From positions 1-64,000 of the forward strand of contig NZ_DATBTY010000006.1 of NCBI RefSeq assembly GCF_036516575.1: a stretch of DNA of 64,000 nt, read 5' to 3'. Below are positions 25,328 through 34,058 of the stretch, piece by piece. Every line of letters begins with the position of its first letter. Positions within the stretch are counted from its first letter, which is position 1. Made by a program: the position numbers and the translations under genes. A model generated the notes under the pieces. The model saw only the letters and a program-made list of their open reading frames with translations, did no database searches and was not told where the DNA came from. The stretch comes from Cerasibacillus sp036516575 (GTDB taxonomy: Bacteria; Bacillota; Bacilli; Bacillales; Amphibacillaceae).

Positions 25328-25356
25328 GACCGCTACTATTAGCGGTCATTTTATTA
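25328..25356 (+). terminator. Terminator after the multicopper oxidase
   Basis: A perfect 8-bp stem, GACCGCTA with TAGCGGTC, has a 4-nt loop and is followed by ATTTTATTAT. Confidence 0.75.
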
Positions 25357-25531
25357 TAGTCTTTATCAGATTGAAGGATAACATGATAGTGGTTCTATTT
25401 TTAAATATTGTAATTTATAAGAATTCATTGTACCCTATGTTTAAGAAATCGATATAAACAATGATTAATATGCTCAAACATAAAGCACAGATGACATCAC
25501 ATATTCAATTATATTTAAAAGGAGACTGATA

Positions 25532-26098
25532 ATGAATTTTTCTGACATACCATTTAATATGAAATTTCACTTTGATGACGATTTAAGAGAAGTTCCAATC
25601 TCAAAAGGAGACATGATTAAAGGTATCAATTTTATAAAAGAATCATTGTCTTATGTTCAGACTGAAGGAGAAAAGGCTAAGTTATACGGTCTAATAGGCG
25701 TCTATTCAAGAATTGTCCAGCAACTAGATGAAAGTAAAAGGTATTTGGACTTAGCTGTGAAAATAAATGAGAGCCACCAGAATGATAGAGCTCGATTTGT
25801 TAATGAATTACGTTTGGCACATACACATCAATGGATGAAAAATTTCACAGTATCCAATAAAATATTTAACAGACTAGTCAATCAAGCTTTGGAAAATGAT
25901 AATTACAAAACAACGTATTTAGACTTTGTTTATCAGCATGCTGGAAAAAACTTCTTCGATCAAGGGAAATATCATTCAGCATTAACATATTTTGAAGAGG
26001 CATTGGAAATTAGAATGCGGAAAGATAATCAAGAGCTTATTGATTCGACGACATATGCTATTCGAGTATGTGAGAAGAGAATGGTGTGTGATAGCTAA
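25532..26098 (+). CDS. TPR-repeat protein, unknown role
   Basis: A 188-residue all-helical protein with recognisable tetratricopeptide units: about 40-72 (AKLYGLIGVYSRIVQQLDES, KRYLDLAVKI) and about 137-172 (QHAGKNFFDQGKYHSALTYF, EEALEIRMR). It has no catalytic domain, signal peptide or DNA-binding HTH. Such short TPR proteins in Bacillaceae resemble the peptide-binding half of Rap/PlcR-type proteins, but it is too short to be a Rap and no partner phr-like gene follows. GGAG lies 7 nt upstream of the ATG. It is monocistronic. Confidence 0.75.
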   Translation: MNFSDIPFNMKFHFDDDLREVPISKGDMIKGINFIKESLSYVQTEGEKAKLYGLIGVYSRIVQQLDESKRYLDLAVKINESHQNDRARFVNELRLAHTHQWMKNFTVSNKIFNRLVNQALENDNYKTTYLDFVYQHAGKNFFDQGKYHSALTYFEEALEIRMRKDNQELIDSTTYAIRVCEKRMVCDS

Positions 26099-26149
26099 TC
26101 ATGTAATAATCTCAATATAATTTTTGGTATCCGATACGTAAAAATGCTA

Positions 26150-26335
26150 TATCAATCGGTGGGGCCATCGGGTACTCAAAGGGCTAAAAAATTGTGACTT
26201 CGTATAAATATCCAATATCATATAAGTTTGTGCTGAACGCTTGAGTTACAGCATAGGATAGTTCAACGTCATATAAGTCCGTGCCCACACCTTAAGTGAT
26301 AACACATTGAAATTCCATTACGTATATAGCATAGA
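26150..26335. repeat. Degenerate 51-bp repeat (2-3 copies)
   Basis: TCATATAAGT occurs at 26218 and again at 26269, each followed by related sequence (TGTGCTGAACGCTTGAGTTA against CGTGCCCACACCTTAAGTGA). A weaker third copy (CGTATATAG) falls 51 bp on, near 26321. No coding frame is present. Together with flanking AT-rich DNA this fills the gap between the TPR gene and the yhf-type promoter. Confidence 0.4.
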
Positions 26336-26448
26336 ACAATTTAGATAGAGACATGAAAATATTGTGTAAAGATAAATGGATAAGAAAAAGAAAAACCCCA
26401 CTAAAGTATAGGGGATTAGATTAGATCAAAAGTATTCAATATTTTCAT

Positions 26449-26477
26449 TTGCCACAGCTTAAAAAAGAGGTTATAAT
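26449..26477 (+). promoter_or_regulatory. σA promoter of the yhf-type operon
   Basis: TTGCCA, a 17-bp spacer and a perfect TATAAT. A 28-bp palindrome starts two bases after the -10, covering the expected transcription start, which is classic repressor geometry. Confidence 0.8.
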
Positions 26478-26478
26478 T

Positions 26479-26506
26479 ACAATATACAATATAATGTATA
26501 TTGTAT
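26479..26506. promoter_or_regulatory. Putative YhfZ operator 1
   Basis: Half-sites ACAATATAC and GTATATTGT form a perfect 9-bp inverted repeat with an 8-bp AT spacer; ATAC…GTAT symmetry continues around it. It matches a second site upstream of yhfY at 23 of 28 positions. The nearest regulator gene is yhfZ, one gene downstream. Confidence 0.7.
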
Positions 26507-26568
26507 AAAATCAAATACAAATAACTTCATCATTTTTATAGGAAAATGCTTCGGAAGGGGTGTTGAAC

Positions 26569-27591
26569 ATGTCAATTTTAGCAAGAAGAATCGAGTTAGC
26601 GAATCGAGAGTTAGGTCGCTCGGTTATTCGTGTGTGTGATGTCAACCCTGAGCATATAACTGAAGCAACATGTTATGTCGGAATAAAAGAAGGAATTCCT
26701 ACTGATATCATCAAGCCTTTATTACAAGCTGATAACTTTATTCAGTTAACGGTTGATAAGGCGGCTGATAAAGGAAGAGCGATTGATACAGATCTCATAA
26801 ATCCACTAACATATCGTGTGATGACTGGTTCATCTAGCGGGGGACCGATAAATCTCTTAAAAGGAATCACCGATGTTGCCGTTGGGACAGATGGTGGTGG
26901 GTCTGTATTGGCACCAGCGATGAGTTGTCAATTGCCAGCTGTTATTGGTGCAGGATTAGGACTGGTCACGAAAGAAAAGAAACTGTCGACAGATAGGATT
27001 TCGTTTTCTCCAAGTATTGGTGTGATAGGAAAGCGTATCATTGTCATCAAAGAAGTTTTGGAAATATTGTTGGGACAAAGTTTGACAACTGAAGAAGAAC
27101 ATTATGCCATTGCTATCCCAAAAAGAAGAACTGTAACCCGTCCAGATGGAACAGACATGTTTGAGGTTGTCATGACATACTTAAGTCAACTTGATTCTGA
27201 AAACATAACAATTCATGAAGTAGATATGTCAGGAATCGATAACCGACAAATGGCTATCCAAACAATTAAAACATGTTTTGAAAGCGCTGACTTCATTTTG
27301 ACGTGTGAAGGACCTGTCGATGTATTCGGTTATGGAGAAACGATTCCACAACAATTCGGCATAGTTGGTAAAAACATCACAGCTCAGCATGGGAAGTATT
27401 TAATCCGTGCAGCTAATATGTGTCAAACAACGGCTATAACGCTTCCAACAGAGCATTTAGCGAGTGGATTTGTTATCATAGCAAAGAATGGACTAGATTT
27501 TGCAAGAAGAGCATTTCTTCTCGCGGAGCAAATAGAACAAATCATCGAATTGCCTGATGTATGGCATAGATATTTTTTACAAGATGGTTAA
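26569..27591 (+). CDS. Amidase-signature-like protein at the head of the yhf-type operon
   Basis: A 340-residue relative of the amidase signature family. The core motif is present as MTGSSSGG (87-92, cis-serine region) followed by VGTDGGGSVLAPA (106 on, nucleophile S112). Family enzymes hydrolyse amides and are usually 450-500 residues long. This one has only about 86 residues before the core, and I cannot place the catalytic lysine normally found in a VKD motif about 75 residues earlier. It may be a divergent hydrolase or a catalytically altered protein. GGAAGGGG lies 8 nt before the ATG. It is absent from the E. coli yhf operon but here shares the promoter with yhfZ, 17 bp downstream. Confidence 0.75.
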   Translation: MSILARRIELANRELGRSVIRVCDVNPEHITEATCYVGIKEGIPTDIIKPLLQADNFIQLTVDKAADKGRAIDTDLINPLTYRVMTGSSSGGPINLLKGITDVAVGTDGGGSVLAPAMSCQLPAVIGAGLGLVTKEKKLSTDRISFSPSIGVIGKRIIVIKEVLEILLGQSLTTEEEHYAIAIPKRRTVTRPDGTDMFEVVMTYLSQLDSENITIHEVDMSGIDNRQMAIQTIKTCFESADFILTCEGPVDVFGYGETIPQQFGIVGKNITAQHGKYLIRAANMCQTTAITLPTEHLASGFVIIAKNGLDFARRAFLLAEQIEQIIELPDVWHRYFLQDG

Positions 27592-27608
27592 AGGGGGCGT
27601 GTATAGGG

Positions 27609-28538
27609 ATGAGTCGAATTTGGGAAAGCTTATTTTCAAAAAACGGTCTTGCTGCAAAGCAAATTGCTGAAGAACTTATTCCTATTGAAGAAGGGGGAAG
27701 AATTCCTCGTGTTGAAGACTTTGTTAAAAAGTTGTCCCTTGGTAGGGGAACAGTTCAGGGAGCATTAAAGGTTCTAGAAAATTTACATGCTGTTGAGTTA
27801 GAGTCAAGAGGGCATCTAGGGACCTTTATGATTAAGAAAGACACCCATCTTCTCAAGGAAATTGCAGGTGTTGGTGAATTAATTGGTGCCATGCCACTAC
27901 CATATTCACGACTTTACGAAGGTTTAGCAACTGGTTTAATAGAAATATCAGAGCAAATGCTAAACAGGATTAATTTAGCATATATGCGTGGAGCGAAACA
28001 GCGGATCGAAGGTTTAAAATCAAGGCGTTATGATTTTATCGTCTTGTCTCAATTAGCGGCTGAAGAGGCAATGTTAAAAGATGATCAATTAGAAATTATC
28101 GTCAATTTTGGCCCGAGGACATATGTTACAGCTCATAAAATATTTTTAGCTGATTCAGCTTATAACAAAATTGAAAATGGGATGCGTGTTGGTATTGATT
28201 ATACATCACTCGATCAATCAAAAATCACATTACTTCAATGTAAAGATATAGATGTTGAATATGTTTCCTTAAATTATATGCAACTTTATGAAAGTCTTTT
28301 AAACGGTTCGATTGATGCGGCCGTTTGGAATGCCGATGAGGCAAGAGCTAAAGCATTTAAACAAGTTGAATTTACAACAGAAGATGCGAGATCAAACGCT
28401 CTTAAAGCTTCGACGGCTGTTATTTTAATTGAAAAAGAACGCCATAGCGTGAGAGATTATTTAATGTGGTTAGATAAAGAAAAGATTATAGCCATTCAAG
28501 AGCTTGTTGTTAATCATCAGAAAATCCCCTATTACTAA
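27609..28538 (+). CDS. yhfZ: YhfZ-family transcriptional regulator
   Basis: A 309-residue protein with an N-terminal winged helix of GntR-like type (about 14-78: PRVEDFVKKLSLGRGTVQGA then LKVLENLHAVELESRGHLGT, F). A C-terminal domain like a periplasmic-binding/LysR-type effector fold follows, with NLAYMRGAKQRIEGLKSRRY, then FIVLSQLAAEEA, then GSIDAAVWNADEA. This matches E. coli YhfZ (about 300 aa). It likely binds the two 28-bp palindromes flanking the amidase-yhfZ unit and senses an unknown small molecule. A run of G-rich bases precedes the ATG. The gene lies just before the second operator/promoter. Confidence 0.85.
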   Translation: MSRIWESLFSKNGLAAKQIAEELIPIEEGGRIPRVEDFVKKLSLGRGTVQGALKVLENLHAVELESRGHLGTFMIKKDTHLLKEIAGVGELIGAMPLPYSRLYEGLATGLIEISEQMLNRINLAYMRGAKQRIEGLKSRRYDFIVLSQLAAEEAMLKDDQLEIIVNFGPRTYVTAHKIFLADSAYNKIENGMRVGIDYTSLDQSKITLLQCKDIDVEYVSLNYMQLYESLLNGSIDAAVWNADEARAKAFKQVEFTTEDARSNALKASTAVILIEKERHSVRDYLMWLDKEKIIAIQELVVNHQKIPYY

Positions 28539-28544
28539 ATATTT

Positions 28545-28574
28545 TTAAACTTATTATGTTTATTTTAGTATATT
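28545..28574 (+). promoter_or_regulatory. Probable second promoter, before yhfY
   Basis: TTAAAC, an 18-bp spacer and TATATT. The match is moderate, but its position just upstream of the second palindrome copies the arrangement at the first promoter. Confidence 0.5.
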
Positions 28575-28580
28575 GTCTTA

Positions 28581-28608
28581 CCAATATACAAAATATGATA
28601 TATTGTAT
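28581..28608. promoter_or_regulatory. Putative YhfZ operator 2
   Basis: CAATATA and TATATTG half-sites are separated by 10 bp. The site begins 7 nt after the predicted -10 box. It is identical to operator 1 at 23 of 28 positions, with differences mostly in the spacer, as expected for a shared binding protein. Confidence 0.7.
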
Positions 28609-28698
28609 CAAATCATTTTCTTAAATCCTTATAAATTTATGGTAAGGGGGATTCTTTCTAATAATATACAGAAACTAGTGACAATCGAGGAGGTAATT

Positions 28699-29076
28699 AT
28701 GAATAAGGCAGAATTATTAACGAGATTAGACATTTTACTAGAACAAGAAGTGATTGCGAAAGAAGCGTATGACATCACAGTTTTAGCATTTGAACAGTTG
28801 GTGGAGACAATACAAATGAATAACTTAGAACAAGCAGAAATGTTATTCACTCATTTACCATCTGCATTAACACGAATGAATACGGATGAAGAGGTTGAAC
28901 GTCCTGCGCAAGTCATCATGGAAGAGATTGAAAGCTCACCCCATTTTCCTAAAGCGAAAGCTCAAGTTGATTTTGTTGAAAAGAAATGGGGAAAAGAGTT
29001 TCCAATAGGAGAAAGAGAATATCTCTATATGCATTACACAACAGTTATTCAAATGAATCAAGGAGGAGAAGAATAA
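28699..29076 (+). CDS. yhfY: YhfY-like PRD-domain protein
   Basis: A 125-residue stand-alone PTS-regulation-domain (PRD) protein; E. coli YhfY has about the same size. Visible are 'LDILLEQEVIAKEAYDITVL', 'FTHLPSALTRM' and near the end the PRD-like 'EREYLYMHYTTVIQMN', where H-Y-T marks a possible phospho-histidine position. GAGGAGG lies 5 nt before the ATG at 28699; upstream in-frame starts overlap the operator and lack an RBS. It ends in TAATG with yhfU. Its role in the operon is unknown. The PRD hints at sensing PTS phosphorylation. Confidence 0.85.
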   Translation: MNKAELLTRLDILLEQEVIAKEAYDITVLAFEQLVETIQMNNLEQAEMLFTHLPSALTRMNTDEEVERPAQVIMEEIESSPHFPKAKAQVDFVEKKWGKEFPIGEREYLYMHYTTVIQMNQGGEE

Positions 29077-29435
29077 TGAAAATTGTCATTGGTGGTCAAG
29101 TTGAAAAAAAGGCAATCGAGCAATTGGTGAAAGATTTTGATTCGTCGATTGAAACATCGGTGAAATCAGATTTAGAGGCAGCAATGGCTTTAAAAACAGG
29201 TCAAGCTGATTATTATTTAGGGGCTTGTCATACAGGTGGTGGTGGGGCGTTAGCCATGGCAATTGCGCTTGTTGGTAAAAGTCAATGTGAAACAGTATCC
29301 ATGCCAGGACGTAAACCTGTTGAGGAGAAAGTAATTGAAGCGGTTAAGTCAGGAAAAAAAGCATTTGGTTTTACGGGTGATCATGCTGAAGTAGCTGTTC
29401 CAATGATTCTTCAGGCTATTACAAACAATAATTAA
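29076..29435 (+). CDS. yhfU: YhfU-like DUF2620 protein
   Basis: A 119-residue protein matching E. coli YhfU (117 aa), DUF2620. It has a Rossmann-like look: MKIVIGGQ at the start, then glycine-rich 'YLGACHTGGGGALAMAIALV' and 'KAFGFTGDHAE'. The CHTGGGG segment may bind a nucleotide or phosphate. No enzymatic activity is established for this family. AGGAGG lies upstream within yhfY, whose stop overlaps the start by 1 nt, so the two are translationally coupled. Confidence 0.87.
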   Translation: MKIVIGGQVEKKAIEQLVKDFDSSIETSVKSDLEAAMALKTGQADYYLGACHTGGGGALAMAIALVGKSQCETVSMPGRKPVEEKVIEAVKSGKKAFGFTGDHAEVAVPMILQAITNNN

Positions 29436-29454
29436 CTAAAAGGATGTGAACAAG

Positions 29455-30747
29455 ATGGAAATGGTATTTGTTGTTCTAATTGGTGCAGTAGCAGCTGTGT
29501 TGGCGAATCGGAATATTGCTGTGTTTAATGATGGCTTACGTCCGATTGTATCTGAACATATTGAAGGAAACTTAAAGCGCCGTGAGCTTGGTTTAACTGC
29601 ATTTGCGATGAGCTTTGGTTTAGTCATTGGTTTTGGTATCCCCTTTACATTATCAGCGAGCATTATTTTAATTCATAGTATTTTATTAGGGACTGACATT
29701 ATCGGTTTAGTGACGCCTAAAAATAAGTGGGGAACACCAGTAGCAGCTCTTGTTGGTGGTTTATACGGTTGGGGATTACTTGCTGGATTAGAAGGTTTTG
29801 TGAAATTATTTGAACACTTGCCAGTTAATTTCCTTGAACCACTTGGTGAAGTAGGAGCACCCGTTGTCGTTACATTTATGGCGTTTCCTTCATTAGCAGT
29901 TGCCATGCAATTTGGGGTCAAAAAAGGTGTGCTTACATTTGTTGTCGCTGCATTAATTAGACAATTAGCGATTTTCGTTAATACATCAGAACTGATAAAA
30001 ATAGGTGGAAATGTCGTTAACTTGAACCAAGAAGGTATGGCCTTAATCGTTGGGATGATATTCTTATTTGGTTATGCAATGAAGGAAAAACCAGCAGAAG
30101 GTGCTTCGATTGACTTAGCTTCAGTATTTAGTGACAAAGTGAAAGCCATTAGAAAAAATGTTGTTTTCTTTATGGTGATTGGTGGATTAATTGCCGGGGC
30201 AACCAACTTACTTATTCTAGCAGGGGATCCGATTTCATTAAATTTATTAGCTGAAGGAAAGCAAACTGATGCAGGAATTGCGGCCGCTGCACGTGCAATT
30301 GGGTTTATTCCGTTAGTAGCAAGTACCGCAATCGCAACAGGTGTTTATAGCCCAGTTGGATTTACGTTAGTTTTTGTTGTCGGTTTATTTTCGCCAAATG
30401 TGTGGGTTGCTGTTATTATTGGTGCGCTTGTCATATTAACAGAGGTTGTTTTACTAAGTTCAATCGCTCGCTTCTTAGATAAATATCCAGGTATTCGTAA
30501 TTCTGGGGAGAATATCCGTAATGCAATGACGAAATTACTTGAAGTGGCATTGTTAATAGGTGGAGCAAATGCTGCCAATGCGATTGCACCAGGGTTTGGA
30601 TTCTTCTTTATCGCTGGATTCTATCTATTAAATGAGGTGGCAGGTAGACCGATTGTCCGCATGGCAATTGGCCCGGTTGGAGCGATAGCTGTTGGTATTA
30701 TTGCCAATATCTTAGTGTTAATCGGCATAATGGCACCACCGGCATAA
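29455..30747 (+). CDS. yhfT: YhfT-like membrane transport protein
   Basis: A 430-residue polytopic protein with about 10-12 hydrophobic segments, the same size as E. coli YhfT (434 aa). Glycine-rich motifs such as GFGIPFTLSAS and GGANAANAIAPGFGFFF recur in the family, which is annotated as a putative transporter without known substrate. The ATG at 29455 is used because AAAGGA lies about 11 nt upstream; a GTG three codons earlier is too close to it. As the only membrane protein in the operon, it is the likely importer of the pathway's substrate. Confidence 0.87.
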   Translation: MEMVFVVLIGAVAAVLANRNIAVFNDGLRPIVSEHIEGNLKRRELGLTAFAMSFGLVIGFGIPFTLSASIILIHSILLGTDIIGLVTPKNKWGTPVAALVGGLYGWGLLAGLEGFVKLFEHLPVNFLEPLGEVGAPVVVTFMAFPSLAVAMQFGVKKGVLTFVVAALIRQLAIFVNTSELIKIGGNVVNLNQEGMALIVGMIFLFGYAMKEKPAEGASIDLASVFSDKVKAIRKNVVFFMVIGGLIAGATNLLILAGDPISLNLLAEGKQTDAGIAAAARAIGFIPLVASTAIATGVYSPVGFTLVFVVGLFSPNVWVAVIIGALVILTEVVLLSSIARFLDKYPGIRNSGENIRNAMTKLLEVALLIGGANAANAIAPGFGFFFIAGFYLLNEVAGRPIVRMAIGPVGAIAVGIIANILVLIGIMAPPA

Positions 30748-30823
30748 TTCGTCACGTTATTATACAGACGGGATAATATATGGATTTTCCGTGATTAAGT
30801 TCACATCTTAGGAGTGAATCGGA

Positions 30824-31741
30824 ATGATACAAACTGTTCGAGGAAAAATAAAAAAAGAAGACTTAGGTATTTGTGCCGCACATGAACATTTATCGATTGA
30901 TTTATCTCGAATTAAAAATGATCCAGACACAATTTTGGATGATGAGGCAGGTATGCTTTCTGAATTAGAGCACTTTTATAAAGCGGGCGGGCGGTCGATG
31001 ATTGAGTTAACGAATGATGGGATGGGAAGGGACGTACAACGTCTTAAACGATTAAGTGAGCAGACGAATGTTCACATTGTCACCTGTACTGGCTTTTATA
31101 AGGATCCATTTATTCCAGAATTCGCACATGGTTGGGACCGCGATGAATTCGCTAAACATTTTATTGACGAAATAGAAAATGGGATAGGAGAAACAGGAAT
31201 CCTTCCCGGAATAATTGGTGAGGTTGGCACGAGCTTAAATGAAATTAAACCAATTGAAAAAGAATTAATTATTGGTGCCGGAAAAGCTTCTATCGCGACA
31301 GGAGTGCCTGTAACTACTCATACAACATTAGGAACGATGGGAATTGAACAAGTCGATATGCTATTTTCCTTACGTGTTCCTAAGAATCAGATTATTATTG
31401 GACATCAAGACTTAAATACGAGTAAGGAAGAAGTATTAGAAGTTTTAAAAACGGGTGTGTTTATTGGATTTGATACGATTGGCAAAAATAACTATCGTCC
31501 AGATGAAGAACGCATCGATTTTTTACTCGATTTTGTCTCTCGAGGCTTCCATAAGCAAATCTTGTTATCTGCTGATTTAACGCGTAAATCACACTGGAAA
31601 AAACATGGTGGTCCAGGTTATGATATCGTCCTAAAAGAATTTATACCGGCGTTAATCGAGCGAGGTGTATCGGACGAGGTGATTCAAGATTTATTAGTTC
31701 ATAATCCAGCTCATGCTTTTTCCATAAAGGAGCGTTTATGA
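30824..31741 (+). CDS. php: Phosphotriesterase homology protein (Php/YhfV)
   Basis: A 305-residue member of the phosphotriesterase branch of the amidohydrolase superfamily. Binuclear metal ligands are visible: H20 and H22 (AAHEHLS), a glutamate in GIIGEVGTS as the likely bridging residue (Glu in E. coli Php instead of carbamylated Lys), histidines in TTHTTLG and IIGHQDLN, and the catalytic aspartate in LLSADLTRK. The natural substrate is unknown; relatives act on lactones and phosphotriesters. The RBS is TAGGAGTG. The stop overlaps the start of yhfS by ATGA. The 76-bp gap after yhfT is the largest inside the cluster. Confidence 0.9.
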   Translation: MIQTVRGKIKKEDLGICAAHEHLSIDLSRIKNDPDTILDDEAGMLSELEHFYKAGGRSMIELTNDGMGRDVQRLKRLSEQTNVHIVTCTGFYKDPFIPEFAHGWDRDEFAKHFIDEIENGIGETGILPGIIGEVGTSLNEIKPIEKELIIGAGKASIATGVPVTTHTTLGTMGIEQVDMLFSLRVPKNQIIIGHQDLNTSKEEVLEVLKTGVFIGFDTIGKNNYRPDEERIDFLLDFVSRGFHKQILLSADLTRKSHWKKHGGPGYDIVLKEFIPALIERGVSDEVIQDLLVHNPAHAFSIKERL

Positions 31742-32865
31742 TGACGTTTGATTTTTCCAAATTGAAGTATGCAGAATCTGTTATTCCAACGATGTCTATT
31801 GAAGAGGCAAAAGAAGCGCAAATTAAACTAGTCGACTGTATGAGTCGTCATTTTACTGGAGAACAGTTCTTGTCACTGGGTGATTTAGGGGTTGTCCCGA
31901 AGTATCAAAGACCAATACAAACAGCACGTGTTGAACGTGTATTAGCAGAATTCTTTTCAACAGAAGAGGCGGCATTAGTAAGAGGTGCAGGAACTGGTGC
32001 CATTCGAACAATTTTAAGTAGATTATTAAATCCAGGAGATACGATGTTTGTTCATACGGCACCGGTTTATACGACAACTAAAGAAACAATTCGGATGCTT
32101 CATATTCATACGAAGTCAGTAGATTACAATGACTTGGAAGCCGTCGAAAAAGCATTGCGGGAAGACGAAACATGTCGTGTGTTTTATATTCAACATGCGC
32201 GACAACAGCCTACTGATACGTATGATTTAAAGGCTGTTATCCAGCTAGTAAAACGGATTCGTCCCGATTTAACGATTGTTAGTGATGATAATTATTGTGC
32301 TTTAAAAGCCCGCGGCATTGCGGTTGAATATGGAGCTGATTATTCAACATTCTCTGGTTTTAAAGTATTGGGACCAGAAGGAATTGGTATCATTGTTGGT
32401 AAAAAGCAAGGCATCGAATGTCTGCAAAAGCATAATTATTCAGGTGGTGGACAAGTACAAGGTTATGAAGCAATGGAATTAATTCGCATGATGACCTTTG
32501 CACCAGTGATGCTTGCGATTCAAAATGAGCAAGTTCAAGAAGTTTGCCGGCGTTTAAATGAAGGCGAAATACCTGGGATTGAAACAGCCTACATGGTTAA
32601 TGCTCAATCGAAGGTCGTTATAGTTGAATTGACCGAACCCATTGCTGAAAAAGTGATAAAAATGAGCAATGAACTCGGAGCTGCAACCCATCCAGTTGGT
32701 GCAGAGTCTAAATATGAAATATTGCCGATGATTTATCGCGTATCAGGAAGTTTTATCGAAGCTCAACCTCATTTAAAACAATATGGTTTACGAATTAATC
32801 CGATGAAGTCGGGAGCAACAACAGTACTAAGGATTCTAAAACAAGCGATGCAGTTCGTTCAATAG
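31738..32865 (+). CDS. yhfS: YhfS-like PLP-dependent enzyme
   Basis: A 375-residue fold-type I PLP protein of the aminotransferase/transsulfuration-like group, close in length to E. coli YhfS. The cofactor lysine is K209 in TFSGFKVLGPEGIG. The PLP aspartate region is TIVSDDNYCA (D183/D184), and the phosphate-binding start is RGAGTGAIRTIL. It contains many of the sheet elements of cystathionine-γ-synthase-type enzymes. AAAGGAG lies within the end of php, and the two genes overlap by 4 nt. The reaction is unknown; an amino-acid or amino-sugar substrate is likely from the family. Confidence 0.87.
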   Translation: MMTFDFSKLKYAESVIPTMSIEEAKEAQIKLVDCMSRHFTGEQFLSLGDLGVVPKYQRPIQTARVERVLAEFFSTEEAALVRGAGTGAIRTILSRLLNPGDTMFVHTAPVYTTTKETIRMLHIHTKSVDYNDLEAVEKALREDETCRVFYIQHARQQPTDTYDLKAVIQLVKRIRPDLTIVSDDNYCALKARGIAVEYGADYSTFSGFKVLGPEGIGIIVGKKQGIECLQKHNYSGGGQVQGYEAMELIRMMTFAPVMLAIQNEQVQEVCRRLNEGEIPGIETAYMVNAQSKVVIVELTEPIAEKVIKMSNELGAATHPVGAESKYEILPMIYRVSGSFIEAQPHLKQYGLRINPMKSGATTVLRILKQAMQFVQ

Positions 32866-32893
32866 ATTTTAAAAAGATACAGGAGGACACTTC

Positions 32894-34054
32894 ATGTTTT
32901 TGAATGTAACAAAACGAAGAAATCCTGAGCTGATTAAAACAGGTGTGATGTTGCATCAAGGGGGATCTATTCCCCCTAATACGTATATTATTGATGTAGA
33001 TATTTTAAAAGAAAACACAACAAAACTTGTTAAAACAGCAACAACACATGGTCTAGAACTTTATTTTATGTCAAAACAATTGGGACGCTTTCCTGCATTA
33101 GCAAATATCATTGTTGAAGCAGGTTTAAAAAAAGCCGTTGCAGTTGATTTTGATGAAGGAAAAATACTAGCTGATCATGGCATTCAAATCGGTCATATCG
33201 GCCATTTAGTACAGCCAGGTAAATATCAATGGGAAGAAATATTAAGTTGGAAACCAGAAGTGGTAACTATTTTTTCCTATGAGCGTGCGAAACAGTTATC
33301 TGATACCGCAGAACGATTAGGGATCAGACAAGATGTCTTAATTAAAGTGTTTTCTGATGAAGATAAGATTTATCCGGGTCAAGAAGGAGGGATTCATTTA
33401 CATGATTTGCCTCCAGTGATTGATAAGGTGAAGACTTTGAAAGGTATCAGGATTGTCGGCGTGACAGCTTTTCCTAACTTACAAATCAATGATGCACACA
33501 CAAAAATGGTGCCAACCCCTAATTTATCAACGTTGTTAAAGGGAAGGGATGTTTTAATTGATAAGGGAATCACGGTAAAACAAGTGAACGGTCCAAGCGG
33601 CACAAGTTGTGCAACGATTCCTTTTTTGGCTGAAAAAGGTGTGACACATGGCGAACCAGGTCATGGATTAACAGGAACAACTCCTTTACACGCAACAAGG
33701 GATTTACCTGAGAAACCAGCAATGATTTATGTTTCAGAGGTGTCTCATCAATATAGAAATCAGTATGAAGTGATAGCTGGAGGATATTATGGGCGTTCGA
33801 ATATGGAAGGGGCGTTCGTTGGGCATAACCCAGAAACGATTTTGTCACGCTATGTGAAAGCTTATAATAATAGCCCCGAAGCAATTGATTATTATGGTGC
33901 CATTGAGGTACCAAAAGATTTTTCAATTGATATTGGAGACACAGCAATCTTTGCTTTTAGAACACAAATTTTTGTTACGCGTGCGCATGTAGCGTTAGTA
34001 AAAGGTATTCAGTCTGGAGCTCCGAGAATTATCCATTTTGAAAGGAAGTGGTGA
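32894..34054 (+). CDS. yhfX: YhfX-like PLP enzyme, alanine racemase fold
   Basis: A 386-residue fold-type III PLP protein (alanine racemase N-terminal-type barrel), the same length as E. coli YhfX. The strand YIIDVDILKENTTKL is followed by the cofactor lysine K61 in YFMSKQLGR. Downstream are the glycine-rich phosphate-binding parts 'VNGPSGTSCATIPFL' and 'HGEPGHGLTGTTP'. Racemase- or D-amino-acid-aldolase-type chemistry is expected from the fold. AGGAGG precedes the ATG. It ends 4 nt before yhfW. Confidence 0.88.
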   Translation: MFLNVTKRRNPELIKTGVMLHQGGSIPPNTYIIDVDILKENTTKLVKTATTHGLELYFMSKQLGRFPALANIIVEAGLKKAVAVDFDEGKILADHGIQIGHIGHLVQPGKYQWEEILSWKPEVVTIFSYERAKQLSDTAERLGIRQDVLIKVFSDEDKIYPGQEGGIHLHDLPPVIDKVKTLKGIRIVGVTAFPNLQINDAHTKMVPTPNLSTLLKGRDVLIDKGITVKQVNGPSGTSCATIPFLAEKGVTHGEPGHGLTGTTPLHATRDLPEKPAMIYVSEVSHQYRNQYEVIAGGYYGRSNMEGAFVGHNPETILSRYVKAYNNSPEAIDYYGAIEVPKDFSIDIGDTAIFAFRTQIFVTRAHVALVKGIQSGAPRIIHFERKW

Positions 34055-34058
34055 CATC

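Noticed and set aside
28573..28698. N-terminal extension of YhfY
   Set aside because: It would include the operator region; GAGGAGG precedes the ATG at 28699 and the remaining length equals that of E. coli YhfY.
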